The notes beneath the pieces are model-generated. The model did not search any database. It had not been told where the DNA came from and was given only the letters and a program-made list of their open reading frames with translations. The translations under genes were made by a program, and so were the position numbers. Shown here piece by piece: positions 8,575 to 17,938 of a stretch of 64,000 bases of DNA. Source of the stretch: Pseudomonas sp. P8_241. Its GTDB lineage: Bacteria; Pseudomonadota; Gammaproteobacteria; Pseudomonadales; Pseudomonadaceae. Where the stretch lies: NCBI RefSeq assembly GCF_034008315.1, contig NZ_CP125377.1, forward strand, positions 1,128,001 to 1,192,000, in the 5' to 3' direction. Position 1 is the first letter of the stretch, and every line of letters begins with the position of its first letter.

Positions 8575-9084
8575 ATGAGCGAGGAAACCATGCGGTTGGG
8601 CCGTGAGCGGCGCTATCTGGTGTTGCTGGGCATCATTTGCCTGGCGCTGATCGGCGGTGCGTTGTACATGCAAATTGTCCTGGGTGAGGCGCCTTGCCCA
8701 CTGTGCATCCTGCAGCGGTATGCGTTGCTGCTGATCGCGATCTTTGCCTTCATCGGTGCGGCCATGCGTTCGCGACGCAGCATCACGGTGTTTGAAACCC
8801 TGGTGGTGATCTGCGCGCTGGCGGGCGTCGGCGTTGCCGGTCATCACGTGTATACCCAGTTCTATCCGGCAGTCAGCTGCGGCATCGATGTGCTGCAACC
8901 GATTGTCGATGATCTGCCGCTGGCGAAGATCTTCCCTCTGGGCTTTCAGGTCGACGGTTTTTGCTCCACCCCGTACCCGCCCATTCTCGGTCTGTCGCTG
9001 GCGCAGTGGGCGCTGGTCGCCTTTGTGCTGATCGTAGTGCTGGTGCCTTTTCTGACCATGCGCAACCGCAAAGCACTGCGGTAA
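8575..9084 (+). CDS. dsbB: Disulfide bond formation protein DsbB
   Basis: A 169-residue, four-helix inner-membrane protein that reoxidises DsbA and passes electrons to quinones. The first periplasmic loop holds Cys41-Pro-Leu-Cys44 and the second holds Cys102 and Cys130, matching the family's two redox pairs. The ATG at 8575 is preceded by AAGGGA at a proper spacing. An upstream TTG (8560) would only add five residues. A strong terminator follows. Pseudomonads often have two DsbB paralogs; I cannot say which one this is. Confidence 0.92.
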   Translation: MSEETMRLGRERRYLVLLGIICLALIGGALYMQIVLGEAPCPLCILQRYALLLIAIFAFIGAAMRSRRSITVFETLVVICALAGVGVAGHHVYTQFYPAVSCGIDVLQPIVDDLPLAKIFPLGFQVDGFCSTPYPPILGLSLAQWALVAFVLIVVLVPFLTMRNRKALR

Positions 9085-9094
9085 AGACGATCAC

Positions 9095-9156
9095 TGTCCG
9101 AATTATTGTCGGACAAAAAAAGCCCCGGCCCTCGATGAGTGGACCGGGGCTTTTTC
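9095..9156 (+). terminator. Rho-independent terminator after dsbB
   Basis: Two hairpins are stacked: TGTCCGA/TCGGACA (9095-9101 and 9109-9115), and AGCCCCGG/CCGGGGCT (9121-9128 and 9144-9151) followed by T5. The A-run between them makes the second hairpin a good bidirectional terminator. Confidence 0.85.
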
Positions 9157-9159
9157 GTA

Positions 9160-9926
9160 TGGGCGAGCGCAATTCAGGGGGCGGGTGAAAAGACTGTGAC
9201 AGGTGTCAGCCATGGGTGCGACAAGTGTGCGACATGTTGTCACAGCGCGTATGTCGCAGGGCATTTCAGAGGACTGGATTGGCACCCCGTTGCGCAACGA
9301 AATTGTCCGCCTGTGGGCTTTTCACGATTTGGTCATGTTGTTCTGAAACTGGCCGTTTTAACAGTGGCTGGCGAATTGCCAAAGCCCTTGTCACATAGGG
9401 GCTCTGGCAGGGTCGTAGACGCCGTGGATGCTATCGAACCTGTCTGAACTGCGGATGGTAGACCTACTATTTTTGGTGTTTTTGTTGAGAATGTATTTCG
9501 ATAAGATGCGCGACTTTTACGAAAATGGTGAATGATTGTTGCCGGTTCGGATAAAAATTATTTCGGGATGAGACATGGTTTATAAAACGCTACATAACTA
9601 CAATCGCCCGCACTGAATTCCCGGCCCTGCTCAATCCTTAACCAGATGTTGAGCAGGAGAGGTTAACGAGACTCCGGTGGCTTCATGCGACGCCCAGGTG
9701 TCGGTGCCTCCAAAACTACCCGCACCAAATGGAATTGGTCTGTAACAAGGCCTTTGACCACGAATTCGAATAAGAACTCACCGCCAGTCCAGGATTTGTC
9801 GAGACGCGTCTGACGCACGACGGGCAGGCCCTTATTCAATCCAAGAAAAATGCCAACCCTTGGCAGGGTGAAGTGTTGGCGATCAAAACCCAACTGCATT
9901 GCGCAAGCTGCTTTAGAGGTCGTGAG
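9160..9926. other. Long leader upstream of the cyo operon, no convincing gene
   Basis: About 770 bases with no ORF I can support on either strand. Small ORFs of up to about 100 codons occur but show no recognisable protein or plausible start. The first part (9185-9260) is rich in GTGTCAG/TGCGACA/TGTCAC elements. The middle (9470-9610) is AT-rich, unlike the surrounding DNA, and is the likely promoter. The last 150 bases are open in the cyoA frame from the TAA at 9771 to the cyoA ATG. I did not find a clean ANR (TTGAT-N4-ATCAA) site. Confidence 0.5.
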
Positions 9927-10871
9927 ATGAGTAAAAACAGGTACCCCAGACTACTAGGCTTATTGCCGCTGATCGGCACGTTGTTGCTGTCAGGCTGCAA
10001 CATGACCTTGCTCAATCCCAAGGGCCAGGTCGGTCTGGACGAGCGAAACCTGATCATCACCGCAACGCTGCTGATGCTGTTGGTCGTGGTTCCGGTCATC
10101 GTCATGACGTTCCTGTTCGCCTGGAAATACCGCGCGTCCAACACCAACGCTACCTACACCCCGAAATGGAACCACTCCACCAAGATCGAGATCGCGGTGT
10201 GGGCTGTTCCGGTGCTGATCATCATTGCCCTGGGTTACGTCACCTACAAGTCGACCCACGCGCTTGACCCGTACAAGCCGCTGGAATCCGACGTGAAACC
10301 GGTGACCATCGAAGTGGTCGCGCTGGACTGGAAGTGGCTGTTCATCTACCCGGAACAAGGCATCGCCACGGTCAACAAGATCGTGTTCCCGGCACACACC
10401 CCGATCAACTTCAAGATCACTTCCGACGCCGTGATGAACTCGTTCTTCATCCCTGCGCTGGGCGGCCAGATCTACGCGATGGCGGGCATGCAGACCAGGC
10501 TGCACCTGATCGCCAACGAAAACGCTGAGATGGACGGTATTTCCGCCAACTACAGCGGCGCAGGTTTCACCGGTATGAAATTCAAGGCGATCGCCACTTC
10601 CCAGGAAGAATTCGACGCCTGGGTAAGTGAAGTCAAAAAGGCACCTAAACAGCTTGAACAAGCTGAATACGCAGCCCTTGCCAAGCAGAGCCAGAACAAC
10701 CCAGTCGAGCTCTACTCCTCGGTGACGCCGAACCTGTTCCAGACCATCGTCGACAAGTACGAAGGCATGAAACCGGGTCCGAAAGTGAAGCACGAGAAGA
10801 AAGAGAAAGAAGTGGCCGCTACGCAAGGAATGGACATGAACGCGCATTCAGCTGCCGGGGCAGAGGAGTAA
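9927..10871 (+). CDS. cyoA: Cytochrome o ubiquinol oxidase subunit II
   Basis: 314 residues. A lipoprotein signal with the lipobox LLSGC is followed by two transmembrane helices and a periplasmic cupredoxin-like domain that lacks the CuA ligands, as expected of quinol oxidases. The Lys/Glu-rich C-terminal tail is longer than in E. coli. The ATG at 9927 follows AGAGGT; the frame is open further upstream but an earlier start would place extra residues before the signal peptide. First gene of cyoABCDE, with cyoB starting 3 bases after its stop. Confidence 0.95.
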   Translation: MSKNRYPRLLGLLPLIGTLLLSGCNMTLLNPKGQVGLDERNLIITATLLMLLVVVPVIVMTFLFAWKYRASNTNATYTPKWNHSTKIEIAVWAVPVLIIIALGYVTYKSTHALDPYKPLESDVKPVTIEVVALDWKWLFIYPEQGIATVNKIVFPAHTPINFKITSDAVMNSFFIPALGGQIYAMAGMQTRLHLIANENAEMDGISANYSGAGFTGMKFKAIATSQEEFDAWVSEVKKAPKQLEQAEYAALAKQSQNNPVELYSSVTPNLFQTIVDKYEGMKPGPKVKHEKKEKEVAATQGMDMNAHSAAGAEE

Positions 10872-10874
10872 ACG

Positions 10875-12905
10875 ATGTTTGGTAAATTAAGTTGGGAAGC
10901 GGTCCCGTTCCACGAACCGATCGTGATGATAACCATCGCCATGATCGCGCTCGGTGGTGTGGCGCTGTTCGCTGCAATCACCTACTTCAAGAAGTGGACC
11001 TACCTGTGGACCGAGTGGCTGACGTCGGTCGACCACAAGAAAATCGGCGTGATGTACATCATCGTCGCCATGGTCATGCTGCTGCGCGGTTTTGCCGACG
11101 CCATCATGATGCGTACCCAGCTGGCCATGGCCACCGAGGGTTCGCCTGGCTACCTGCCACCTGAACACTATGACCAGATCTTCACCGCTCACGGTGTGAT
11201 CATGATCATCTTCATGGCGATGCCATTCTTCACCGGCCTGATGAACCTTGCAGTGCCGCTGCAGATCGGCGCGCGTGACGTTGCCTACCCGTTCCTGAAC
11301 TCCCTGAGCTTCTGGCTGCTGGTTTCCGGCGTAGTGCTGATCAACCTGTCCCTGGGCGTCGGCGAATTCGCCAAGACCGGCTGGGTTGCCTATCCACCGC
11401 TGTCGGGCCTGCAATACAGCCCTGGCGTGGGGATGGATTACTACATCTGGGCGCTACAGCTATCCGGTCTGGGGACGACACTGACGGGGGTCAACTTCCT
11501 GGCCACCGTGCTGAAAATGCGTACCCCTGGCATGAAGCTGATGGACATGCCGATCTTCACCTGGACCTGCACCTGGGCCAACGTCCTGATCGTGGCTTCG
11601 TTCCCGATCCTGACCGCTACCCTGGCACTGCTGACGCTTGACCGTTACATGGATTTCCACATTTTCACCAATGAACTTGGTGGCAATCCGATGATGTACG
11701 TCAACCTGTTCTGGGCGTGGGGTCACCCTGAGGTGTACATCCTGATCCTGCCGGCATTCGGCATTTTCTCGGAAGTTATCTCGGCCTTCACCGGCAAGAA
11801 ACTGTTTGGCCACCACTCGATGATCTACGCTTCGGGCGCGATCTCGATCCTGGGCTTCATGGTTTGGCTGCACCACTTCTTCACCATGGGGTCGGGTGCC
11901 AGCGTCAACGCCTTCTTCGGTCTGGCGACGATGCTGATTTCCATCCCGACGGGTGTGAAACTGTTTAACTGGCTGTTCACCATCTACCAGGGCCGACTGC
12001 GTTTCACCAGCCAGGTGCTGTGGACCCTGGGCTTCATGGTGACCTTCGCCATCGGCGGCATGACCGGCGTACTGCTGGCCATCCCGGGTGCTGACTTCGT
12101 ACTGCACAACAGCCTGTTCGTGATCGCGCACTTCCATAACGTGATCATCGGCGGTGCGGTATTCGGTTACATCGCAGGTTTCGCCTTCTACTTCCCTAAA
12201 GCGTTCGGCTTCAAGCTGCACGAAGGTTGGGGCAAGGCAGCGTTCTGGTTCTGGATCTCCGGCTTCTTCGTCGCGTTCATGCCGCTCTATGCACTGGGCT
12301 TCATGGGTATGACCCGTCGTCTGAACGCCACCACCAACCCTGAGTGGGTGCCGTACCTGTACGTGGCGATGTTCGGCGCGGTGATGATCGCTGTGGGTAT
12401 CGCCTGCCAACTGATCCAGCTGTACGTCAGTGTGCGTGACCGCAACAAGCCAGAAAACATGTGCGAACACGGCGACCCGTGGAATGCCCATACCCTGGAA
12501 TGGTCGACTTCGTCGCCACCACCGTTCTACAACTTCGCTGTGTTGCCGAAAGCCGACTGCATCGACCCGTTCACCGAAGCCAAGGAAAACGGCACCGCGT
12601 ACAAGGCTCCGGCCAGGTACGAGCCGATCCACATGCCGAACAACACCGCCACTGGCGTAGTGATGGGCGCGCTGTTGACCGTCTTCGGTTTCGCGATGAT
12701 CTGGCACATCTGGTGGCTGGCAATCGCGAGCCTGGTAGGCACTGTCGTCTACTTCGTGATCCACGCTGCACGTGACGACCAGGGCTATATGGTTCCGGTT
12801 GAAACGATCGAGCGCATCGAAGCCGAGCAGCACAAGCGTCTGGTAGCGGCCGGGAAAATCCCGGCCACCGCCACCCGTGTTGAAACCTCGTTGGAACAGG
12901 CTTAA
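10875..12905 (+). CDS. cyoB: Cytochrome o ubiquinol oxidase subunit I
   Basis: 676 residues, the haem-copper catalytic subunit that oxidises ubiquinol, reduces O2 and pumps protons. Ligands are visible: His in FTAHGVIM (low-spin haem), His in AWGHPEVY with its cross-linked Tyr (CuB), the LHHFFTMG His pair (CuB), and IAHFHNV (high- and low-spin haem). The length and 15-helix pattern fit CyoB. It is followed three bases later by cyoC. Confidence 0.97.
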   Translation: MFGKLSWEAVPFHEPIVMITIAMIALGGVALFAAITYFKKWTYLWTEWLTSVDHKKIGVMYIIVAMVMLLRGFADAIMMRTQLAMATEGSPGYLPPEHYDQIFTAHGVIMIIFMAMPFFTGLMNLAVPLQIGARDVAYPFLNSLSFWLLVSGVVLINLSLGVGEFAKTGWVAYPPLSGLQYSPGVGMDYYIWALQLSGLGTTLTGVNFLATVLKMRTPGMKLMDMPIFTWTCTWANVLIVASFPILTATLALLTLDRYMDFHIFTNELGGNPMMYVNLFWAWGHPEVYILILPAFGIFSEVISAFTGKKLFGHHSMIYASGAISILGFMVWLHHFFTMGSGASVNAFFGLATMLISIPTGVKLFNWLFTIYQGRLRFTSQVLWTLGFMVTFAIGGMTGVLLAIPGADFVLHNSLFVIAHFHNVIIGGAVFGYIAGFAFYFPKAFGFKLHEGWGKAAFWFWISGFFVAFMPLYALGFMGMTRRLNATTNPEWVPYLYVAMFGAVMIAVGIACQLIQLYVSVRDRNKPENMCEHGDPWNAHTLEWSTSSPPPFYNFAVLPKADCIDPFTEAKENGTAYKAPARYEPIHMPNNTATGVVMGALLTVFGFAMIWHIWWLAIASLVGTVVYFVIHAARDDQGYMVPVETIERIEAEQHKRLVAAGKIPATATRVETSLEQA

Positions 12906-12908
12906 ACC

Positions 12909-13535
12909 ATGTCGAACTTAGTGACCAATGCTGGACACACCCATGTCGATGGACATGGGCATGATGACCATCACCACGACTCGGGCGAGATGACCGTATT
13001 CGGTTTCTGGCTCTACCTGATGACCGACTGCATTCTGTTTGCGTCGATCTTCGCCGTGTACGCGGTTCTGGTTAACAACGTAGCGGGTGGCCCGTCGGGC
13101 CACGACATCTTCGAACTGCCATACGTACTGGGCGAAACCGCTCTGCTGCTGTTCAGTTCGATCACCTACGGCTTCGCCATGCTGGCGTTGTACAAGGGCA
13201 ACAAGAAGGCAGTGCTGGGCTGGCTGGGCATGACCTTCCTGTTGGGTGCAGGCTTTATCGGCATGGAGATCAACGAGTTCCACGTTTTGATCTCCGAAGG
13301 CTACGGCCCTAGCCGCTCAGGCTTCCTGTCCGCGTTCTTCACCCTGGTCGGTACCCACGGTCTGCACGTGACCGCCGGTCTGATCTGGATGGGCATCATG
13401 ATGTACCAGGTGCAGAAAAACGGCCTGACGGCGACCAACAAGACCCGTCTGAGCTGCCTGAGCCTGTTCTGGCACTTCCTGGACGTTGTCTGGATCTGCG
13501 TATTCACCGTTGTTTACCTGATGGGGACTATGTAA
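12909..13535 (+). CDS. cyoC: Cytochrome o ubiquinol oxidase subunit III
   Basis: 208 residues, five predicted membrane helices, His-rich N-terminal cytoplasmic segment (HDDHHHDS), and the conserved Glu-containing helix EINEFHVL. It is the structural subunit III of the haem-copper oxidase. The stop codon is immediately followed by the cyoD ATG, so the two are translationally coupled. Confidence 0.95.
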   Translation: MSNLVTNAGHTHVDGHGHDDHHHDSGEMTVFGFWLYLMTDCILFASIFAVYAVLVNNVAGGPSGHDIFELPYVLGETALLLFSSITYGFAMLALYKGNKKAVLGWLGMTFLLGAGFIGMEINEFHVLISEGYGPSRSGFLSAFFTLVGTHGLHVTAGLIWMGIMMYQVQKNGLTATNKTRLSCLSLFWHFLDVVWICVFTVVYLMGTM

Positions 13536-13877
13536 ATGGCTAACCCAGCTCATTCCCACCACGGCCACGATGACGCCGGCCACGGCAGCTACAAGTCGTA
13601 CGCCATCGGTTTCATCCTGTCGGTGATCCTGACCGTCATTCCATTCGGTCTGGTGATGTACCCGACGCTGCCGAAGTCGATCACTCTGTTGATCGTCCTC
13701 GCGTTCGCAATCGTCCAGGTGCTGGTGCACCTGGTGTACTTCCTGCACCTGGACCGTTCGGCCGCGCAGCGTAACAACGTGATTGCGTTTGTCTTCGCCG
13801 CGATCGTGATTGTCCTGCTGGTTGGCTTGTCGCTGTGGATCATGTTCAGCATCCACACGTTCATGATGGCGAAGTGA
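13536..13877 (+). CDS. cyoD: Cytochrome o ubiquinol oxidase subunit IV
   Basis: 113 residues with a His/Gly-rich N-terminus and three membrane helices, including the conserved LVHLVYFLHLD segment. Subunit IV assists CuB assembly. It starts directly at the cyoC stop and ends 11 bases before cyoE. Confidence 0.95.
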   Translation: MANPAHSHHGHDDAGHGSYKSYAIGFILSVILTVIPFGLVMYPTLPKSITLLIVLAFAIVQVLVHLVYFLHLDRSAAQRNNVIAFVFAAIVIVLLVGLSLWIMFSIHTFMMAK

Positions 13878-13888
13878 GGTAGATCCGC

Positions 13889-14776
13889 ATGTCCCTTAAG
13901 CACTTTATCCAAATCACCAAACCGGGGATCATTTTCGGTAACGTGCTTTCTGTGGCAGGCGGATTTTTCCTGGCCTCCAAAGGGCATGTCGATCTGGCCA
14001 TCTTCCTGGCCGCCATGATCGGCACGTCCCTGGTGGTTGCCTCCGGTTGCGTGTTCAACAACTGCATCGACCGCGACATCGACCTGAAGATGGAACGCAC
14101 CAAGAACCGCGTGCTGGTCCAGGGCCTGATCTCCCTGAAACTGGCCCTGATCTATGCGACCGTCCTGGGTGTTGCCGGCGTTGCGTTGTTGTACAAGGTG
14201 GCCAACCCGTTGGCCGCGTTGTTCGCAGTCATTGGCTTCGTGATCTACGTCGGCTTCTACAGCCTGTACCTCAAGCGCAAGTCGGTTCACGGCACGCTGG
14301 TGGGCAGTCTGTCGGGCGCCATGCCGCCGGTGATCGGCTACGTCGCGGTGAGCAACACCTTCGACATGGCCGCGCTGACCCTGCTGGTGATGTTCAGCCT
14401 GTGGCAGATGCCGCATTCCTACGCCATCGCGATCTTCCGCTTCAACGATTACCTGGCCGCATCGATTCCGGTGCTGCCAGTGAAGCGCGGCATCCAGGTG
14501 GCCAAGAAGCACATCCTGCTCTACATCCTGGCCTTCCTCGTGGCAACCTTGATGCTGACCTTCAGCGGCTACGCCGGCATGAGCTACCTCGCCGTCGCCG
14601 CGGCCATGGGCATGTACTGGCTGTACATGGCCTGGACCGGCTACAAGGCAGTGGATGACACGGTCTGGGCACGCAAGCTGTTCGTGTTCTCGATCTTCAC
14701 CATTACCGCGTTGAGCGTGATGATGTCCCTGGACTTCAAAGTGCCGACCGAGTTGCTGCTGACGTACGCGCCTTAA
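13889..14776 (+). CDS. cyoE: Protoheme IX farnesyltransferase (haem O synthase)
   Basis: 295 residues, a UbiA-type prenyltransferase with about seven to nine helices. The first Asp-rich motif is N-x-x-D-R-D-I-D (NNCIDRDID), and an LYLKRKS segment corresponds to the second cytosolic loop. It farnesylates haem b to haem O, the cofactor of the cyo oxidase. Last gene of the operon, followed by a strong terminator. Confidence 0.95.
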   Translation: MSLKHFIQITKPGIIFGNVLSVAGGFFLASKGHVDLAIFLAAMIGTSLVVASGCVFNNCIDRDIDLKMERTKNRVLVQGLISLKLALIYATVLGVAGVALLYKVANPLAALFAVIGFVIYVGFYSLYLKRKSVHGTLVGSLSGAMPPVIGYVAVSNTFDMAALTLLVMFSLWQMPHSYAIAIFRFNDYLAASIPVLPVKRGIQVAKKHILLYILAFLVATLMLTFSGYAGMSYLAVAAAMGMYWLYMAWTGYKAVDDTVWARKLFVFSIFTITALSVMMSLDFKVPTELLLTYAP

Positions 14777-14794
14777 GCGTCGGATGCTGTAATG

Positions 14795-14830
14795 AAAAGC
14801 CCCGCCTTCGAGAGAAGCGCGGGGCTTTTT
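14795..14830 (+). terminator. Terminator of the cyo operon
   Basis: A perfect 11-base stem AAAAGCCCCGC (14795-14805) / GCGGGGCTTTT (14819-14829) with a 13-base loop ends in T5. It would also act on the minus strand for the convergent DUF3077-like fragment. Confidence 0.95.
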
Positions 14831-14833
14831 CAT

Positions 14834-15117
14834 TTAGGCGCGGTTGTTACACGGTGCATCGAGCACCTTCACCACGTCGTCGATGATTGCCTTGCTCATG
14901 TCCTGCAAAAAATGCGAGGCCCAGGCGTGTCGGTCGGAGTCGCGGACCATGGCGGTGTCGAAGGCGAGCAGTTTGGCGAGGTGGAGCAGTTCGGAGGCGT
15001 GGGAAAGGGCTTCGATCACCGGGACACCGGCGTTGATGCGGAACAGTGGTTCGTGGGCGTGGTAGGAGAAAGGGGTAAGGCCGATGGTTTTGAGGTCTTG
15101 AGGGACACCGCAACCCC
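14834..15117 (-). pseudogene. DUF3077-like protein fragment with 5' end lost at a REPIN
   Basis: The minus-strand frame reads about 94 codons ending CNNRA-stop, with a DUF3077-like pattern: KTIGLTPFSYHAHEPLFRIN, then GVPVIEALSHASELLHLAKL and a helical end. The similarity continues right up to 15117, where the REPIN begins, and there is no in-frame ATG, GTG or TTG with a Shine-Dalgarno before the conserved part; the first in-frame GTG (15019) would remove a third of the domain. I infer that REPIN insertion or deletion removed the start. If a short internal start is used it may still make a truncated protein. Confidence 0.6.
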
Positions 15118-15213
15118 CTGTAGGAGCGAGCCTGCTCGCGATGGCGGTGTGTCAGGCGATATTGATGCGGGATGTGACGGCCCTATCGCGAGCAGGCTCG
15201 CTCCTACAGGGGA
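15117..15213. repeat. REPIN (canonical inverted REP pair)
   Basis: GTAGGAGCGAGCCTGCTCGC (15120-15139) and its inverse GCGAGCAGGCTCGCTCCTAC (15188-15207) enclose about 48 bases. The element marks both the 5' end of the DUF3077 fragment and the left boundary of the biosynthetic-looking region that follows. Confidence 0.9.
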
Positions 15214-15227
15214 TAGGCGGTGGTCGG

Positions 15228-16646
15228 TTATTTTTGGGGCTTATCCAGCAACCGGAAAAACCGTTCCCGCACCTGCACATGGTCACTGTGCGCCACGTTG
15301 AACCGCAGAAACTGATTGGCATCCGCCGCCTTGCTGAGCATGGTGCCCGGCGCCAGTACCAGATCTATTTCCAGACCCTTTCTGGCCAGGCATTCGGCTT
15401 TGAATCCCTCCGGCAATCGCGTCCAGATATACAAACCTTCGCCGGGCAGCGACGACGCCGAACACCCGGCTTCGCCCAGCCACGTCGCCACGCGGCTGTT
15501 CGACTCGTAGAGCCGATCCACCGTGCGCCGCATGTGTTTGGCATAGCTGCCGTCGCTGAGCATGGTGCAGATGATCTGCTCGGCCATTTCCGAGGTCATG
15601 CCGCCGCAGGCCATTTTCAGCGTCACCATCCGCGCCGCCAGTGCCGGCGACAGCACCGCGAAGCTGACGCGGCTGTTGGCGGTCAAGGTCTTGGAGAACC
15701 CGGAGACGTAAGAAACATTGTCCAGCCCGCTCGCCGCCAGGCGCGGTGTCCTGCGCTGCTGCATGTCGCAGTACAGATCGTCTTCGAGGATGTGGAAGTT
15801 GTAGCGATGGCTCAACTCCAGCAAGCGATACACCTGCGCTGAAGTGAACGAGTGACCGGTCGGGTTGTGCAGGGCATTGTTGGTCAGGTAGAGCACGGGG
15901 CGGTGGGCGATCAACAGTTGCTCGAATGCCTCCAGGTCCATGCCGTCGCACTCGCGGCGGATGGTGATGACCTTGACGCCGTGCCACGCCAGATTGGTGT
16001 GCATCGTGAAATAGCACGGGTCATCGAGCAGCACCGTATCGCCGGGTTTGACCAGCAGACGCATCAGCATGTCGATGGCTTGCACGGTGTTGGCGGTGGT
16101 GATGATCTGGTCCACCGGCACTTCGATGCCCAGGGTCGACATCTTGACCCGCAAGGCCTGGCGCAGTGGCAGATAACCGCTGGCGTTTCCGTATTCGCCC
16201 ATGCGCAGGGTCGTGGCGCGAAGCGTTCCGCGCACGGCTTTGAGCAGTTCTTCGGCAGGCAGCCACGAGGTGGGCAGGAAACCGGCGCCCGGACGCAGCG
16301 CGCCATTGTCCTGCAGGACTGCGCGGCGGACCACGCTGAGGGTGTCTTGCGGCAGCAGGTCCGGGCCGGCATCGGTCTCGAGGGTGGTGATGGAACGATG
16401 CACGTAGTGCCCCGAGCCCTGGCGCGACACCACCAGACCCTTGGCCCGCAAGCGATCCAGGGCATCGACCACGGTGGATTTGCCCACGCTCATCAAGTCG
16501 GAAAGTTCGCGAATCGGCGGCAGTCTGGAACCGTGTGGCAAGCCGCCCTGACTGATCGCCACGGTCAATTGATCGACGATCTGCTGCACCAGCGGGACTC
16601 CCGGCTGGAACTCGATGGCGGCGATCACTGCGCGCTGAACCTGCAT
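15228..16646 (-). CDS. MocR-type transcriptional regulator (GntR wHTH + aminotransferase domain)
   Basis: 472 residues. A GntR winged helix occupies about 1-75 (HGSRLPPIRELSDLMSVGKS). A fold-type I aminotransferase-like domain follows (about 115-470), with the PLP Lys in GFSKTL and the DDP, NPTGH and DDLYCD signatures. MocR proteins bind PLP or amino-acid aldimines as ligands to control divergent target genes. It is divergent from the MFS gene with a 149-base spacer containing a perfect 8-base inverted repeat, which makes it the likely regulator of the 16.8-26 kb gene set. Confidence 0.9.
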   Translation of the reverse strand: MQVQRAVIAAIEFQPGVPLVQQIVDQLTVAISQGGLPHGSRLPPIRELSDLMSVGKSTVVDALDRLRAKGLVVSRQGSGHYVHRSITTLETDAGPDLLPQDTLSVVRRAVLQDNGALRPGAGFLPTSWLPAEELLKAVRGTLRATTLRMGEYGNASGYLPLRQALRVKMSTLGIEVPVDQIITTANTVQAIDMLMRLLVKPGDTVLLDDPCYFTMHTNLAWHGVKVITIRRECDGMDLEAFEQLLIAHRPVLYLTNNALHNPTGHSFTSAQVYRLLELSHRYNFHILEDDLYCDMQQRRTPRLAASGLDNVSYVSGFSKTLTANSRVSFAVLSPALAARMVTLKMACGGMTSEMAEQIICTMLSDGSYAKHMRRTVDRLYESNSRVATWLGEAGCSASSLPGEGLYIWTRLPEGFKAECLARKGLEIDLVLAPGTMLSKAADANQFLRFNVAHSDHVQVRERFFRLLDKPQK

Positions 16647-16668
16647 TTTACTGGTCTCTCCGGCAGTA

Positions 16669-16694
16669 AAGTTCGTTGGATTCTATACGAACTT
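16669..16694. promoter_or_regulatory. Inverted repeat in the MocR/MFS divergent promoter
   Basis: AAGTTCGT (16669-16676) and ACGAACTT (16687-16694) form a perfect 8-base inverted repeat with a 10-base spacer, 22 bases upstream of the mocR ATG. The position and symmetry suit an operator. Which regulator binds is inferred. Confidence 0.6.
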
Positions 16695-16795
16695 GCTCTG
16701 ACCAAGACAAGCATCTCTTTCTACTATCGCTCTGGAAAGTTTCAGGATTGTCGAGCAGTGCCCGTTCGACAGCCCGCCGATTCATGAGGTGTTGG

Positions 16796-17896
16796 ATGAG
16801 TGTAGAAACAGCTGCCGTCGTGACGAAACCGGTGATCAACCTGCGGTTGTTCACCATTCGGATCATCACGGCCGTGGCGCTGTTCGCGGTGCTGGGCAAG
16901 GCCAACGTCTGGCTCGAGACCGCCACCAACAGCATATTGGCCCTCGGTTATCGGGCCTTGTTGCTGCTGTTGCCCTTGACGTTGCTGGTCCTCGGCCGCC
17001 GCTCCTTGAGCGTCACGCTGCTGTGCGCCGTTCTCGGTCTGGTGCTGCTGGCGGTCACCCGCCACCAGGGCATCATCATGTTTGCTGCCGCGTTGTTTGC
17101 CTACGGCATTGCGATTGCCGGTTACCTGATCAAGAGCGAAGCGGCGCAAACCAAAGAGGGCGCCGCCTACAACCGCGTCGCCATGAACATGGGCAGCCTG
17201 TTGGCGGGGTTGATCCTGCTGTCGCCGCTGCTGACCCCCACGGTGTTTTTCCTCGGCGCCGCCGCTTTCGTCCTGCTGTGCCTGCCCATCGCGATGGGGG
17301 CGAGCTTCACCACTGAAGCCGCAATGGCCCGTCCGGCCAGTCAGGAGGGCAGCGGCTGGCGCAACAAACTGCCGTGGATCATTGCCGGCGTCATCATGGG
17401 CATCAAGCTGTTCGGTGTGTTCTCGATCCTGCCGCAGGCGATCCTGCTTGAGACCGGTGAATTGCCGGCCTGGTACGGCCTGATGCTGATCCTCAACAGT
17501 GCCGTGGTGGTCTTTGCGCAAGTGCCGGTCATGAAGCTGATCGAGCGCACCGGGCGCTTCAAGGTCTTGACGGTGATCGGGATCATCGTCGGCGGTTTTG
17601 CCGTGCTGTCTTCGCCCGCTGCATTCCACGTCGAAACCCTGACCGGCGCGTTGATCTGGGTCGCACTGCTGTCCATCGCTGAATGCGCGTTCAGCCACCT
17701 CGACTACTTCTCGGTCAAGCAGAACAACATGTTCGTCAAAGAGGTGTCCCTGGGCGTCGGGGCCGGGCTGACCGTGCTGATCATGCGGGTCATGCCTGCC
17801 CCCTGTAACGCTCTGGTGCTGGCCGCCATTGGCGCTGGCGGGATCCTGGTCTGGTACTGGCTCAACCGTGAGTCCATTGCGTCGCTGCATGACTGA
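16796..17896 (+). CDS. MFS-type membrane transporter
   Basis: 366 residues with about 11-12 hydrophobic helices, and a central loop (about residues 175-195) rich in Ser, Glu and Arg. It resembles the major facilitator superfamily but lacks an easily read signature loop, so it may be a divergent member. It is first in the gene set, divergent from the MocR regulator, and followed 42 bases later by the ATP-grasp gene. Its most likely role is export of the product or import of a precursor. The ATG at 16796 is preceded by GAGGT; an earlier in-frame ATG would add a non-hydrophobic leader of 40 residues. Confidence 0.8.
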   Translation: MSVETAAVVTKPVINLRLFTIRIITAVALFAVLGKANVWLETATNSILALGYRALLLLLPLTLLVLGRRSLSVTLLCAVLGLVLLAVTRHQGIIMFAAALFAYGIAIAGYLIKSEAAQTKEGAAYNRVAMNMGSLLAGLILLSPLLTPTVFFLGAAAFVLLCLPIAMGASFTTEAAMARPASQEGSGWRNKLPWIIAGVIMGIKLFGVFSILPQAILLETGELPAWYGLMLILNSAVVVFAQVPVMKLIERTGRFKVLTVIGIIVGGFAVLSSPAAFHVETLTGALIWVALLSIAECAFSHLDYFSVKQNNMFVKEVSLGVGAGLTVLIMRVMPAPCNALVLAAIGAGGILVWYWLNRESIASLHD

Positions 17897-17938
17897 GTCA
17901 TCGCCGCTTCGGTTTTCAGTTTGTACGTCGGGGGCATC

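Noticed and set aside
9663..9899. A 78-codon minus-strand ORF upstream of cyoA
   Set aside because: It lies on the strand opposite to the operon, has no recognisable protein, and no Shine-Dalgarno. The region is more likely a leader.
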